Of a stretch of 64,000 bases of DNA, positions 9,825-19,718 are shown one piece after another. How positions within the stretch are numbered: position 1 is the first letter of the stretch; every line of letters starts with the position of its first letter. The notes beneath the pieces are model-generated. The model searched no databases and had not been told where the DNA came from. It saw only the letters and a program-made list of their open reading frames with translations. The stretch is from contig NZ_AP025487.1 of the NCBI RefSeq assembly GCF_024347475.1, forward strand, positions 2,108,001-2,172,000. The letters are read 5' to 3'. The translations under genes and the position numbers were made by a program. This DNA is from Vibrio fortis (GTDB lineage: Bacteria; Pseudomonadota; Gammaproteobacteria; Enterobacterales; Vibrionaceae).

Positions 9825-10868
9825 CTATACGTAACGTGTAAACTTTTTGGGATCAAATGCCGAGCGTATCGCTTCACCTATAAAGGTCACCATGACCAAT
9901 ACCGCTACTATCGCTCCAACTACTGAAGCCACAATCCAAGGGGCATCAAGATTCGATTTACCTTGTTGCAATAGTTCCCCCCAACTCGGTGTAGGAGGCA
10001 TTAAACCAAGCCCTAGATAGTCCAACGCAGTGAGAGCGGTAATATTAGCGGCGATCGTAAAGGGCGCTAACGTAACAATCATAACCATAGTATTAGGCAA
10101 GATATGATGCACTAAAATGCGTGTTGTTGAGGCCCCTAAAGCCCTTGCTGCCATAACGTATTCGCGAGCCGATTCTTTATACGTCATGGTTCTCATATAC
10201 CAAGTGATACCCATCCAACCGAATAACACATTAATAGCAACAAACAGTGTGAACGTCGGTTGAGTTATCGAGACTAAGATCATAATGACGTAGAGAAATG
10301 GTACCATTGACCAAATCTCTATGAGCCTTTGAACAAACAAGTCAAACTTACCGCCAAAGAAGCCCATGCAGCACCCAACTACAGTGCCTATTGCATAAGA
10401 GATCGCCATTGTCATCAACGCGAAGCCCATCGCTATACGAAAGCCATAGACCAAACGAGCTAAGATATCGCGGCCTATCGCATCTGTACCCAAATAGTGT
10501 TTGCTATCAATACTCGGTGCTAGCGGAGGAAAGTCTCCGGAAAAGTCTTGTTCATATGGATTCCACGGTACGATAGGCATAATGACAAAGTCGCCCTGAG
10601 CTTCTTCTGCAAATATCTGCTGCAGTTTTCTATAATCAGCTTCGCTCGCATAACTCAAACCAAAGTCCGTACCCGACCTGACGTCAGAGAAAACTGGAAA
10701 TGACCACTCTCCTTTGTAGCTAACGACCAACGCCTTACTGTTAATTAAAAGCTCAGCAAAAATAGACAGAATCAACAGTGAGCTGAGGACGAGCAACGAC
10801 CAATATCCACGCTTTATTTCTTTAAAGTGTTTGATCTTTTTCTGTGTAAGTGGGGTTAATCTAATCAT
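9825..10868 (-). CDS. yejE: YejE-like peptide ABC transporter permease
   Basis: Inner-membrane permease of 347 residues (E. coli YejE is 341). It begins with a cytoplasmic basic stretch and the RGYWSL motif, then one membrane segment, a periplasmic segment of about 70 residues containing LGTDAIGRDILARL, and five more membrane segments. The EAA loop that contacts the ATPases is visible as ARALGAS...HHILPN. The C-terminus FIGEAIRSAFDPKKF matches YejE well. The start overlaps the end of yejB by 4 bases, so the two subunits are probably made in equal amounts. Confidence 0.9.
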   Translation of the reverse strand: MIRLTPLTQKKIKHFKEIKRGYWSLLVLSSLLILSIFAELLINSKALVVSYKGEWSFPVFSDVRSGTDFGLSYASEADYRKLQQIFAEEAQGDFVIMPIVPWNPYEQDFSGDFPPLAPSIDSKHYLGTDAIGRDILARLVYGFRIAMGFALMTMAISYAIGTVVGCCMGFFGGKFDLFVQRLIEIWSMVPFLYVIMILVSITQPTFTLFVAINVLFGWMGITWYMRTMTYKESAREYVMAARALGASTTRILVHHILPNTMVMIVTLAPFTIAANITALTALDYLGLGLMPPTPSWGELLQQGKSNLDAPWIVASVVGAIVAVLVMVTFIGEAIRSAFDPKKFTRYV

Positions 10869-11887
10869 GCTCCAAACCTCACTCTAGGGTCGACAGCCGC
10901 AACACAAAGATCAGATAGAATATTACCAATCATCAGCATCGCCGCGTTGATAGCAACTATCCCCATAACGACCGGATAATCACGCTCCATTATTGACTCG
11001 TAACCTAATAAGCCAATGCCATCAATGTTAAAAATAACCTCAATTAGAAAAGAACCCGACATAAAGAACAATAATGAGTTACCAAAATGACTCGCTATCG
11101 GAATTAAACTATTCTGCAATGCATGTTTTTTAACCGCTTGTTTGAAAGGTAATCCCTTTGCAATTGCTGTTCGAATGTAATCTGCAGAAAGGTTTTCCAT
11201 CAGATTATTTTTCATGGTCATCGTTAATGTAGCGAAGTCACCAATCAAATAACAAATGAGAGGAAGTACTGCATGCCACATAATGTCTTTAAATTGATCT
11301 ACCCAATTTTCATAGTCCTCAAAATCATCTCCGACGAACCCACCCATTGGGAACCAATCAAGGTTATAAGCAAATAGAGTGATTAAAAATACACCAACCA
11401 CATACCCGGGTAATGCATAACCGATAAATATTAAAATAGAAGATGCCGAATCAAATACCGAGCCATGCTTTATCGCCTTATAATATCCAAGTGGAATGGA
11501 TATAAAATAACTGATAAAAAACGTCATGCCTCCATAAAACAACGAGATTGGTAAACGTTCAGCAATCATGTCATTTACGGGTTCGTAATAACGTGTTGAT
11601 TCACCAAAATCTAATACGACGATCTTAGATAACCAATCAACATAAGATTCTAATATAGGTTTGTCTAATCCATAAAACTCATTGAGCTCGGCAATTTGTT
11701 CATCTGATAGTGATGAATTATTACCTGCGACACTTACTGCAGCGCTGTCCGTTCCAGAATGCATTTTTGACAGCATTCTTTCCACCGGCCCACCTGGAAC
11801 AAAACGAGTAATGGCAAATATTAAGATTGTTATTCCTATAAATGTTGGAATGACAAGTAATAAACGCCTCAATATATAAGCTAACAA
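10865..11887 (-). CDS. yejB: YejB-like peptide ABC transporter permease
   Basis: First gene of the importer operon and partner of YejE. The 340-residue protein opens with the DppB/OppB-type sequence MLAYILRRLLLVIPTFIGI and RFVPGGPVERML, followed by a periplasmic region and five membrane helices. The EAA loop reads AKGLPFKQAVKKHALQNS. It is a little shorter than E. coli YejB (364). The promoter must lie in the 400-base gap to its right, which carries symmetric sequences described separately. Confidence 0.9.
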   Translation of the reverse strand: MLAYILRRLLLVIPTFIGITILIFAITRFVPGGPVERMLSKMHSGTDSAAVSVAGNNSSLSDEQIAELNEFYGLDKPILESYVDWLSKIVVLDFGESTRYYEPVNDMIAERLPISLFYGGMTFFISYFISIPLGYYKAIKHGSVFDSASSILIFIGYALPGYVVGVFLITLFAYNLDWFPMGGFVGDDFEDYENWVDQFKDIMWHAVLPLICYLIGDFATLTMTMKNNLMENLSADYIRTAIAKGLPFKQAVKKHALQNSLIPIASHFGNSLLFFMSGSFLIEVIFNIDGIGLLGYESIMERDYPVVMGIVAINAAMLMIGNILSDLCVAAVDPRVRFGA

Positions 11888-12287
11888 TTGGAAGTACTCC
11901 GTACCAATTAATTACATTTAAACCACATCCTGTAGGTATTATTACCAACTTACACACTGGTCTGATGAGTTAACAATTCGTAAACTCTAATTCATAAGAA
12001 TATTGAATTAAATAATTACATCCAATTAACATTAAAAATTATCGACCCAAGTCATATTATTATAGTTAATCTTAGAAAATCCCGATGTAAAACCACAATG
12101 TGCGTCGGTTTATTTAGCCCATAATTAGGTTAAGTGAAAATAAAATCGAAGGAATATGCTGATAAGTATATATTTTAGAAGGGAAAGTTATAGAAACAGG
12201 TTTATATAGTGATTATCACTACAAGGTGCACAGTTTAAACGTTTGCTAATTTAATCAAACAAGTAAAACCATGCACCTGCAGAATAA
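11888..12287. other. 400-base intergenic region between pyrF and the yejB operon
   Basis: AT-rich, with no convincing reading frame. It should hold the yejB promoter (minus strand) and the end of the pyrF transcript. It contains the 15-base palindrome TAGTGATTATCACTA at 12207-12221 and, right beside it, a long inverted repeat AGGTGCA (12224-12230) / TGCACCT (12272-12278) that encloses GTTTG / CAAAC. The second structure could end pyrF transcription although its T run is poor. The first looks like an operator. Confidence 0.45.
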
Positions 12288-12998
12288 TTAGTTGTTGTTC
12301 ATATGTAACAATTCGTTGTTAATATTCTTTAACACTTCAGCAGGATCAGCGGCTTGAGTGATTGGACGACCAATAACTAAGTAGTCTGAGCCGGATTGAA
12401 TCGCTTTTGTTGGTGTCATAATACGTTTTTGGTCACCGACTTCAGCGCCTATTGGACGAATACCTGGCGTAACCAATTTGAATTCTTGGCCTAATTCACC
12501 CTTGAGCAAAGAGGCTTCTTGCGCTGAACAAACAACACCATCTAAACCTGCATTTTTAGTTAGGTTTGCCAGACGCATTACCTGTTTTTGTGGCTCGATA
12601 TCAAGCCCAATACCTGCAAGATCTTGCTGCTCCATACTTGTAAGTACTGTTACACCAATCAGCAATGGACGGTCTTTTCCGTAAGGTTCAAGAATCTCAC
12701 GTGATGCTGTCATCATACGCTCACCACCGCCAGCGTGGACGTTCACCATCCAAACACCCATTTCTGCTGCTGCACGTACCGCTTTAGAGCATGTATTTGG
12801 GATATCGTGGAATTTCAAATCTAAGAAAACCGAGAAACCACGCTTATGCAGCTCACGTACAAACTCTGGCCCGAATAGAGTGAACATCTCTTTACCTACT
12901 TTTAGGCGACAAGATGCTGGATCAATTCGGTCAACGAAGGCCAAAGCGTCTGCTTGGTTGTCGTAATCCAGTGCTACAATGATTTTTTGATCGTTCAT
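12288..12998 (-). CDS. pyrF: Orotidine 5'-phosphate decarboxylase
   Basis: PyrF converts OMP to UMP, the last step of de novo pyrimidine synthesis. The 236-residue protein is of standard length, and the catalytic Asp/Lys array is visible in [12 protein letters not shown]. The phosphate-gripping motifs TPGIRP and YLVIGRPIT are also present. It ends the cmk-rpsA-ihfB-lapA-lapB-pyrF series conserved from E. coli, and a hairpin terminator separates it from lapB. Confidence 0.97.
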   Translation of the reverse strand: MNDQKIIVALDYDNQADALAFVDRIDPASCRLKVGKEMFTLFGPEFVRELHKRGFSVFLDLKFHDIPNTCSKAVRAAAEMGVWMVNVHAGGGERMMTASREILEPYGKDRPLLIGVTVLTSMEQQDLAGIGLDIEPQKQVMRLANLTKNAGLDGVVCSAQEASLLKGELGQEFKLVTPGIRPIGAEVGDQKRIMTPTKAIQSGSDYLVIGRPITQAADPAEVLKNINNELLHMNNN

Positions 12999-13033
12999 TT
13001 CATCTCCTAACGCAGTTTATTGTCTTAAATTTT

Positions 13034-13062
13034 ACTCATAAAAATGCAGCCCGAAAGCTGCA
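13034..13062 (-). terminator. Terminator after lapB
   Basis: Read on the minus strand: TGCAGC, a 6-base loop TTTCGG, GCTGCA, then TTTTTATG. It lies between lapB and pyrF, so pyrF probably has its own promoter or depends on read-through. Confidence 0.6.
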
Positions 13063-13094
13063 CTATATAATTTGGTCTAACATTGACCATAAAT

Positions 13095-14270
13095 TTACTC
13101 ACCATCAAGCCCACGGATCGGCTTGATCGTTCCCCACCCCTTACACGAAGGGCAGTGCCAATATAGAGAGTGGGTAGAGAAACCACACTTCCGGCAGCGG
13201 TAGTGAGGCTTCATTTTTAATTGTTCGCCAACCATAGATTGTAAAGTGGTCAGACTATTTTTAGCGCGACCCTCTTCTGCTTCTGCAATATGATAATCAA
13301 TCAATCGATAGAAGCCTTTCATGGTAGGGTTTTTAAGAAGTTGCTTCGTCAGAAGCTCTTGTGCAGAGCCGATGTCTTCATGCTGAGCAACCAATTGTGC
13401 CAACATTAACTCAGCGGATACGCCTGCTTTTCTTTGAATGCAAGTCTTGAGGAATTCTACAAGTTGAGCTTCCTGCCCCAAGTGATGATAACAATCCGCT
13501 AAAGTCGGCAGTACTTCACTGATAAAGTCGATGTCTTGATCGATAACAGATTCAAGATATTCGATCGTCTTCTTATATTCTTCATTGGCTAAATGAAGTT
13601 TAGATAATGCAATGCTAGCCCTAACACATTTAGGATCTTCGCTGAGTGCCTTTTTAAAGTGCTGTATCGCTTTTGATTTATTACCTTCAGCCTGCTCTTG
13701 CATCGCCATTTCACACCAGAAATGAGCAACCGTAGCACGCATCTTAAGCTTCTTCTTGCTAATTTTAATCAGCACATTGCCATATTGAATGGCTTTACTC
13801 CATTCTCGAGTTTGCTGGTAGATAGAAACCAACTGTTGAAGCGCACTCTCTTTATGCTCAGGTTCATCAACGAGTTGCTCAAAGATTTTCTCTGCTCGGT
13901 CTAAAAAGCCTGAAGCCATGTAGTCTTTTGCAAGTTGCTGTAGTGCGAGATTTTTTTGGTCAATAGTAAGACCTGAACGGGAAATAAGGTTTTGGTGGAT
14001 TCGAATAGCGCGATCAACCTCCCCTCGAGAACGAAACAGGTTACCTAACGCTAGGTGTGTATCAATCGTTTCGTTATCAACTTGAAGCAGTTCAATAAAG
14101 TGGTCTACCGCTTTATCTGACTGATCAGATAAAAGTAGATTCAGACCTGTCACATACTGACGAGATATCTGATGAGATTGCTTTTGCTTTTCTTGCTGAG
14201 CATTACGATTACCCATATACCAACCGTAAGCAGCTGCAATGGGTAAAAGTAAGAACAGTAACTCTAACAT
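13095..14270 (-). CDS. lapB: LPS assembly protein LapB (YciM)
   Basis: LapB is an inner-membrane-anchored scaffold that presents LpxC to the FtsH protease and so limits lipopolysaccharide synthesis. The 391 residues fit the family (389 in E. coli). An N-terminal anchor helix (MLELLFLLLPIAAAYGWYMG) is followed by a series of TPR repeats and a C-terminal rubredoxin-like zinc site with two CxxC pairs (CRKC and CPSC). It follows lapA by 23 bases. It fits the lipid A genes kdsB, lpxK and msbA further right. Confidence 0.96.
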   Translation of the reverse strand: MLELLFLLLPIAAAYGWYMGNRNAQQEKQKQSHQISRQYVTGLNLLLSDQSDKAVDHFIELLQVDNETIDTHLALGNLFRSRGEVDRAIRIHQNLISRSGLTIDQKNLALQQLAKDYMASGFLDRAEKIFEQLVDEPEHKESALQQLVSIYQQTREWSKAIQYGNVLIKISKKKLKMRATVAHFWCEMAMQEQAEGNKSKAIQHFKKALSEDPKCVRASIALSKLHLANEEYKKTIEYLESVIDQDIDFISEVLPTLADCYHHLGQEAQLVEFLKTCIQRKAGVSAELMLAQLVAQHEDIGSAQELLTKQLLKNPTMKGFYRLIDYHIAEAEEGRAKNSLTTLQSMVGEQLKMKPHYRCRKCGFSTHSLYWHCPSCKGWGTIKPIRGLDGE

Positions 14271-14293
14271 TCAGTATTAGCCTTTCTCAGCTA

Positions 14294-14566
14294 TCAAGCT
14301 TTTGATTCTACAGCGACTTGCTTTGATTGCTTGTTTAGCTTTTTCTTTAAACGATGGATCTGTAGCTGAGATTTCATGTGCATGCTACCAAACACAATCC
14401 ATGCTAGACCAAAACCCGATACAAATACTACACCAAGTAATGTAGATAGGTGGAAGTCACCTTGGGCAAGCAGATAGTTGAAGTTCACGATAGTTTGGTT
14501 TTGAGAGCCTAAAGCCAGTGCAATTAGGAAAAGTGCAATAACAGCGACTATTTTTATAATTTTCAT
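14294..14566 (-). CDS. lapA: LPS assembly protein LapA (YciS, DUF1049)
   Basis: Small inner-membrane protein that works with LapB. It has two membrane helices around the conserved NFNYLLAQGDFHLSTLL, then a basic coiled C-terminal tail. I place the start at the ATG at 14566 (MKIIKIVAV), giving 90 residues and matching the E. coli N-terminus. A GTG at 14575 and an ATG at 14572 in the same frame are possible, and the GAGTGA stretch upstream does not settle it. Confidence 0.92.
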   Translation of the reverse strand: MKIIKIVAVIALFLIALALGSQNQTIVNFNYLLAQGDFHLSTLLGVVFVSGFGLAWIVFGSMHMKSQLQIHRLKKKLNKQSKQVAVESKA

Positions 14567-14639
14567 ATTCATCACTCATTGGTTAATTAGCAGTACGATT
14601 ATGCAGGAAAATTACTTATCAGACCACCATATTATGGTC

Positions 14640-14675
14640 ATAAAAAAGCGGCATACATTGTAGTATGCCGCTTTT
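14640..14675 (-). terminator. Terminator after ihfB
   Basis: A 13-bp perfect stem AAAAGCGGCATAC / GTATGCCGCTTTT with a six-base loop, followed by further Ts on the minus strand, 20 bases after the ihfB stop. Confidence 0.85.
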
Positions 14676-14694
14676 CTAAATTCCGATAAGTAGT

Positions 14695-14979
14695 CTACAT
14701 TCCTGTATTTACTCGCTCGCGTAGCTCTTTACCAGGTTTGAAGTGAGGAACGTATTTACCGTCTAACTCTACTTTGTCACCCGTTTTTGGGTTACGGCCA
14801 ATGCGAGGCTCACGGTAGTGCAGCGAGAAGCTACCAAAACCACGAATTTCGATGCGATCACCACTTTCTAATGTTGAAGCCATGTGCTCTAAAATGTCTT
14901 TTACAGCGTCTTCAATTTCTTTTGCAGAAAGATGCGTTTGCTCAGCGCATAGCCTTTCAATTAATTCAGACTTAGTCAT
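14695..14979 (-). CDS. ihfB: Integration host factor beta subunit
   Basis: DNA-bending protein of 94 residues that pairs with IhfA. The HU/IHF fold is clear: N-terminal helices [14 protein letters not shown], then the [21 protein letters not shown] arm whose Pro intercalates into DNA. It follows rpsA as in E. coli and is set off by terminators on both sides, so much of its expression probably comes from a promoter in the short gap after rpsA. Confidence 0.98.
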   Translation of the reverse strand: MTKSELIERLCAEQTHLSAKEIEDAVKDILEHMASTLESGDRIEIRGFGSFSLHYREPRIGRNPKTGDKVELDGKYVPHFKPGKELRERVNTGM

Positions 14980-15032
14980 AGTTACCCTCGTTGGTTTTCT
15001 TTTTAGAAATTATAGACCTATCGGAAAAATAA

Positions 15033-15062
15033 GCAAAAAAAAAGGGACCCAAAGGTCCCTTT
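15033..15062 (-). terminator. Terminator after rpsA
   Basis: Stem AAAGGGACC / GGTCCCTTT with a 4-base loop and a run of eight Ts on the minus strand, 18 bases after the rpsA stop. Confidence 0.88.
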
Positions 15063-15079
15063 CTTAGCGAAAAATTAAA

Positions 15080-16750
15080 TTATTCGCCTTTAGCAGCTTT
15101 GAATGCGTCTGCCATTGCGTTACCGAACGCGCCTTCGTCAGACTTGTTCAGTGAAGCCATTGCTTCTTGCTCTTCAGCTTCATCTTTAGCTTTGATAGAT
15201 AGGTTGATTACGCGGTTCTTACGGTCAACACCTGTGAACTTCGCTTCAACGCTGTCACCAACGCTTAGGATTAGAGACGCATCTTCTACGCGGTCGCGAG
15301 AAACTTCAGAAGCGCGGATGTAACCTTCAACGCCTTCGATTAGCTCGATAGTAGCGCCTTTCGCGTCAACTGCAGTAACAGTACCGTTTACAAGAACACC
15401 TTTCTTGTTGTCAGCAACGTATGCGTTGAACGGGTCGTTTTCCATTTGCTTAACGCCAAGAGAAATACGCTCACGCTCTGCATCTACTGCAAGAACAACT
15501 GCTGAGATTTCGTCGCCTTTCTTGTACTCACGTACAGCTTCTTCACCAGCAACATTCCAAGAAATGTCAGATAGGTGTACTAGACCGTCGATACCGCCTT
15601 CAAGACCGATGAAGATACCAAAGTCAGTGATAGACTTGATCTTACCAGTAACTTTGTCGCCCTTAGCTTGCATTTCTGCAAATGACTGCCATGGGTTAGC
15701 TTTACACTGTTTCAGACCTAGAGAGATACGACGACGTTCTTCGTCGATATCAAGAACCATAACCTCAACTTCGTCGCCAACATTAACAACTTTAGATGGG
15801 TGGATGTTCTTGTTAGTCCAATCCATTTCAGAAACGTGTACTAGACCTTCAACGCCTTCTTCGATTTCAACGAAGCAGCCGTAGTCAGTTAGGTTAGTAA
15901 CACGACCAGAAAGCTTGTGACCTTCTGGGTAACGCTTAGCGATTGCTACCCATGGATCTTCGCCTAGTTGCTTAAGACCTAGTGATACGCGAGTACGCTC
16001 ACGGTCGAACTTAAGAACTTTAACTAGGATTTCGTCACCAACGTTAACGATCTCTGATGGGTGCTTAACGCGCTTCCAAGCCATATCTGTGATATGTAGA
16101 AGACCGTCAACACCGCCAAGGTCAACGAATGCACCGTAGTCAGTAAGGTTCTTAACGATACCTTTAACTTCAGTACCTTCTTGTAGAGTTTCAAGAAGTT
16201 CGTCACGCTCAACGCTGTTCTCAGATTCGATAACAGCACGACGAGAAACAACAACGTTGTTACGCTTCTGGTCTAGCTTGATTACTTTGAACTCTAGCTC
16301 TTTGTTTTCTAGGTGAGCAGTGTCACGGATAGGACGTACGTCTACTAGAGAACCTGGAAGGAAAGCACGGATACCGTTTAGTTCAACAGTGAAACCGCCT
16401 TTAACTTTACCGTTGATGATACCAACAACAGTTTCAGCTTCTTCGCAAGCTTTCTCAAGAACGATCCAAGCTTCGTGACGCTTAGCTTTCTCACGAGAAA
16501 GTTGAGTCTCACCGAAACCGTCTTCAACAGCGTCTAGAGCTACGTCTACTTCAGCGCCAACTTCAACTTCAAGTTCGCCAGCAGCGTTCTTGAACTGTTC
16601 AGCAGGGATAGCAGATTCAGACTTAAGACCAGCGTCAACAAGAACGAAACCGTTCTCGATAGCTACTACAGTACCTTTAACGATGCTGCCTTGTTGGAAT
16701 TCTGTTTCGTTTAGAAACTCTTCAAAGAGTTGAGCAAAAGATTCAGTCAT
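15080..16750 (-). CDS. rpsA: 30S ribosomal protein S1
   Basis: S1 binds and unwinds mRNA at the ribosome during initiation. The 556 residues (557 in E. coli) contain six S1 RNA-binding repeats, recognisable from recurring patterns such as [37 protein letters not shown] and [19 protein letters not shown]. The first two repeats serve ribosome binding. Codon use is strongly biased, as expected for a highly expressed gene. It lies between cmk and ihfB. Confidence 0.99.
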   Translation of the reverse strand: MTESFAQLFEEFLNETEFQQGSIVKGTVVAIENGFVLVDAGLKSESAIPAEQFKNAAGELEVEVGAEVDVALDAVEDGFGETQLSREKAKRHEAWIVLEKACEEAETVVGIINGKVKGGFTVELNGIRAFLPGSLVDVRPIRDTAHLENKELEFKVIKLDQKRNNVVVSRRAVIESENSVERDELLETLQEGTEVKGIVKNLTDYGAFVDLGGVDGLLHITDMAWKRVKHPSEIVNVGDEILVKVLKFDRERTRVSLGLKQLGEDPWVAIAKRYPEGHKLSGRVTNLTDYGCFVEIEEGVEGLVHVSEMDWTNKNIHPSKVVNVGDEVEVMVLDIDEERRRISLGLKQCKANPWQSFAEMQAKGDKVTGKIKSITDFGIFIGLEGGIDGLVHLSDISWNVAGEEAVREYKKGDEISAVVLAVDAERERISLGVKQMENDPFNAYVADNKKGVLVNGTVTAVDAKGATIELIEGVEGYIRASEVSRDRVEDASLILSVGDSVEAKFTGVDRKNRVINLSIKAKDEAEEQEAMASLNKSDEGAFGNAMADAFKAAKGE

Positions 16751-16857
16751 TATTTAATCTTCAATAATTAAACGTCCATGGGTATCCTACCGCATGGGGT
16801 TGATAAATTCGCCGGTTATCATCCTTGCAACCAACGTTCTTGCCGGCTCGGTAAAAG
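16751..16857 (-). promoter_or_regulatory. rpsA leader, candidate S1 autoregulation site
   Basis: The 107-base gap between cmk and rpsA contains a CCATG / CATGG hairpin (16776-16797) with an AGGAT sequence in its loop, and a GCCGG / CCGGC pair further upstream. In E. coli the rpsA leader folds into hairpins with exposed Shine-Dalgarno-like elements that S1 binds to repress itself. The layout here is similar. The assignment rests on position and these elements only. Confidence 0.4.
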
Positions 16858-17538
16858 TTACCCAGCCAGTTTCGATTCAATATAGTGTAGTGCTTTTTCA
16901 ACTACCTGCTCAATATTCATTGAGGTAGAATCAAGCACAAGCGCATCCTCAGCAGGGCGTAATGGCGCTACTGGGCGATTACGATCTCGGTCGTCTCGCT
17001 CTTGGATCTCGCTCAAAAGGTCGTCAAATTTAACATCTAAGCCTTTGCCTTGCAACTGTTTAAGGCGGCGATTCGCTCTCTCTTCAGCGCTAGCATCTAG
17101 GAAAATTTTCGCTTCAGCACTCGGGAAAACAACTGTACCCATATCACGGCCATCTGCAACAAGTCCTGGCTCAGCACTGAATGCACGTTGACGACGTAGT
17201 AGTGCCTCACGAACACGTGGTAACGCAGCAACCTTTGAAGCAGCCATACCCGTCTCTTCTTTGCGAAGCTCGCCAGAGACATCTTCGCCTTCAAGAATCA
17301 CTTTTACCAACTCACCTTCAGCAATAAACTGAACGTCTAAATGCGTTGCTAAAGGTACTAGAGCGTCTTCAGACTCTGTGTCTACACCGTGATGGATTGC
17401 CGCTAATGCAAGCACTCGATAGATAGCACCCGAGTCTAGTAAGTGAAAACCTAGCTTTTCAGCTAGCAACATACATAGGGTACCTTTACCTGCACCACTT
17501 GGGCCATCAACCGTAATCACTGGGCTTTGAGAAGGCAT
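16858..17538 (-). CDS. cmk: Cytidylate kinase
   Basis: Phosphorylates CMP and dCMP to the diphosphates with ATP. The 226-residue enzyme has the P-loop GPSGAGKGT near residue 13, the RDMGTVVFP segment and the insert typical of bacterial Cmk ([20 protein letters not shown]). It starts the cmk-rpsA-ihfB-lapAB series, and the downstream rpsA has its own leader. Confidence 0.98.
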   Translation of the reverse strand: MPSQSPVITVDGPSGAGKGTLCMLLAEKLGFHLLDSGAIYRVLALAAIHHGVDTESEDALVPLATHLDVQFIAEGELVKVILEGEDVSGELRKEETGMAASKVAALPRVREALLRRQRAFSAEPGLVADGRDMGTVVFPSAEAKIFLDASAEERANRRLKQLQGKGLDVKFDDLLSEIQERDDRDRNRPVAPLRPAEDALVLDSTSMNIEQVVEKALHYIESKLAG

Positions 17539-17723
17539 GTTTTACTCCACGTTTCTTCGTAAGTTTTATTCCGCACTCGCATAATACAACTGCGTTAACA
17601 GGCGGCATATTATAGAGAAAAATTGGTGTCGGGGCGAGGTAAATCTCACATTAATCCCTTTAGAACTCAGACAGCAAGATATCTATAAATTTCATATGCT
17701 CAAGCTTAAATTTATTGTTACTA

Positions 17724-17756
17724 AAATAAAAAAACCTCGCGACTATGCGAGGTTTT
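17724..17756 (-). terminator. Terminator after kdsB
   Basis: Perfect 10-bp stem AAAACCTCGC / GCGAGGTTTT, six-base loop, T-rich 3' side on the minus strand, 35 bases past the kdsB stop. Confidence 0.85.
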
Positions 17757-17790
17757 GATAAGACTTGATAAAGCGTTTCGAAAGGATAAA

Positions 17791-18537
17791 TTACCCAATA
17801 ATCGCTCTAACCGCTTCAAGGTCTTCAGGTGTATCAACACCTGCGGCAGGCGCTTCTGCAGCGATATCGACGTGGATTTTTTCGCCGTACCAAAGTACGC
17901 GCAGCTGCTCTAAGCACTCTATACGCTCAAGTGTGCTTGGTTCCCAATTTATATAGGTGTTAATAAAACCTGCGCGGTAGGCGTAAATGCCAATATGTCT
18001 TAACAGTGGCAATTCTGCACTGGTTCCATTATTAGCGTATGCATCGCGATCCCAAGGAATCGTGGCGCGGCTAAAGTACAGTGCATAACCATCTTTGTCT
18101 GTTACAACTTTAACAGCGTTAGGGTTAAACACTTCATCAACGTGAGTGATCTCCACACCTAAGGTTGCCATTGGCGCTTGGCTGCCAGCGAGGTTATTCG
18201 CTACCTGGTTGATAATACTTGGTGGAATCAAAGGTTCATCGCCTTGCACATTTACAATGATGTGATCATCCGGGATGTTCATCACTTCAATCACTTCAGC
18301 TAGGCGCTCAGTGCCTGACTCATGCTTGGGAGAAGTCATACAGACCTCTGCACCAAATGCTTTGGCTGCTTTTTCAACTCGAGAATCGTCTGTTGCGATA
18401 ATCACTTTATCGGCACCAGCTTTCACAGATTGTTCGTAAACCCATTGAATCATAGGCTTACCGCCAATATCGGCTAAAGGTTTCCCTGGCAAACGGCTCG
18501 ATTGGTAACGAGCTGGGATGACAACCGTAAATGACAT
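17791..18537 (-). CDS. kdsB: 3-deoxy-manno-octulosonate cytidylyltransferase (CMP-KDO synthetase)
   Basis: Activates KDO with CTP to CMP-KDO, the donor for the LPS inner core. The 248 residues contain the nucleotide-binding opening [17 protein letters not shown], the NVQGDEPLI motif and the C-terminal [16 protein letters not shown]. Its ATG overlaps the last base of the ycaR stop codon, so translation is probably coupled. It is the last gene of a run on the minus strand carrying comEC, msbA, lpxK, ycaR and kdsB. Confidence 0.98.
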   Translation of the reverse strand: MSFTVVIPARYQSSRLPGKPLADIGGKPMIQWVYEQSVKAGADKVIIATDDSRVEKAAKAFGAEVCMTSPKHESGTERLAEVIEVMNIPDDHIIVNVQGDEPLIPPSIINQVANNLAGSQAPMATLGVEITHVDEVFNPNAVKVVTDKDGYALYFSRATIPWDRDAYANNGTSAELPLLRHIGIYAYRAGFINTYINWEPSTLERIECLEQLRVLWYGEKIHVDIAAEAPAAGVDTPEDLEAVRAIIG

Positions 18538-18716
18538 TATTTGCCCTCGTCCATTGAGATTGTGCGAGCCTCTGGCTCAAGAAGCACAGGAATACCCTCT
18601 TTAATTGGGTATGCAAGGCGATCAAGTTTACAAATCAGTTCTTGCTTATCTTTATCAAAAGTTAATTTACCTTTACAAACAGGGCAAGCAACGATTTCAA
18701 GTAGACGGTGATCCAT
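18537..18716 (-). CDS. ycaR: Trm112/YcaR family small zinc-ribbon protein
   Basis: A 59-residue protein matching the YcaR/UPF0434 (Trm112-like) family: [18 protein letters not shown] opening, the [20 protein letters not shown] core, and one CxxC pair with a third Cys. Its biochemical role is not established. It sits between lpxK and kdsB, the same order as in E. coli. I set the start at 18716, because an in-frame upstream extension would run inside lpxK and lacks family similarity. It overlaps lpxK by 20 bases. Confidence 0.93.
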   Translation of the reverse strand: MDHRLLEIVACPVCKGKLTFDKDKQELICKLDRLAYPIKEGIPVLLEPEARTISMDEGK

Positions 18717-19704
18717 AGTATTCCATAACCTCTTTAATTTTTTGCATAACTTTGTTTTGTGATGCTTGGTCAAATTGCGCTGAGACAGGTAGATACCACC
18801 AGTTTTCTTGCGCATAACTTTCACATTTCACAGCATCTTTTTCTGTCATTATGATGTTCTCGCCCTTTCCAGCAAGAGCGAACAGTTCATCTTGTTCAAA
18901 ATCTTTGTGATCAGCGAAGCCTTGAGTATGAATGACATCAGCACCAAGGTCTTCTAGTGTTTTGAAAAAACGTGGGGGGTGGCCGATTCCCGCAAACGCA
19001 ACTAGTTTTGTCAGAGTTTCTAATGCGATTTTTTCCCCAGTCTTTAAGTTAACTACTTGGCTAGGTACTAATGACATCGCAATTTCATTAGGTTCAGGCT
19101 TCCCACCATTTGCCACGATGAAATCAACCTCACCTAGGCGTGATACCGGTTCGCGCAGCGGTCCCAGTGGAATGGCTTGTTGGTTACCAAAGCGGCGTGC
19201 TCCATCGACAACTGCAAACTCGATATCTCTTTCTAAAGCATAGTGTTGAAGGCCATCATCTGTGACAATAACGTCCACGTTAGAATCCAGCAGTGCTTTA
19301 ACTGCATTGGCTCTAACCGGATCCACAGCAACAGGAGCTCCTGTTCTTTTCATAATCAAACGAGGTTCATCACCACAATGAGCTGCTGGCGTCTCTTCAG
19401 TTACGACAAGAGGATAACTAGGCGCTTTTGCACCATAGCCACGTGACACCACACCTGGCGTATATCCTTGGGATTGCAGCATCTCGACGAGCCAAACAAC
19501 AACGGGCGTTTTGCCATTGCCACCAGCCGTAATATTCCCAACGACAATCACCGGCACTGGTGCTCGGTAACTTGGCTTACTGCCTTGTTGATATGCTTGG
19601 CGACGTCTTTTACTGACAAGACTAAACACCAGACTCAATGGCCACAACAGTGGCCAAAGTAGGTATTTTAAAGGATGATTTTCAAACCAAATCTTTTCGA
19701 CCAC
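18697..19704 (-). CDS. lpxK: Tetraacyldisaccharide 4'-kinase
   Basis: LpxK adds the 4'-phosphate to make lipid IVA, the sixth step of lipid A synthesis, at the inner face of the inner membrane. The 335-residue protein has the N-terminal anchor region ([14 protein letters not shown]), the P-loop [18 protein letters not shown] near residue 60 and the [14 protein letters not shown] motif with catalytic Asp. It lies 14 bases behind msbA, which exports the finished core-lipid A. Confidence 0.97.
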   Translation of the reverse strand: MVEKIWFENHPLKYLLWPLLWPLSLVFSLVSKRRRQAYQQGSKPSYRAPVPVIVVGNITAGGNGKTPVVVWLVEMLQSQGYTPGVVSRGYGAKAPSYPLVVTEETPAAHCGDEPRLIMKRTGAPVAVDPVRANAVKALLDSNVDVIVTDDGLQHYALERDIEFAVVDGARRFGNQQAIPLGPLREPVSRLGEVDFIVANGGKPEPNEIAMSLVPSQVVNLKTGEKIALETLTKLVAFAGIGHPPRFFKTLEDLGADVIHTQGFADHKDFEQDELFALAGKGENIIMTEKDAVKCESYAQENWWYLPVSAQFDQASQNKVMQKIKEVMEYYGSPST

Positions 19705-19718
19705 GACGAACTCGCCCC

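Noticed and set aside
15405..15884. 159-residue frame antisense to rpsA
   Set aside because: Biased composition reflects the strong codon bias of rpsA read backwards.
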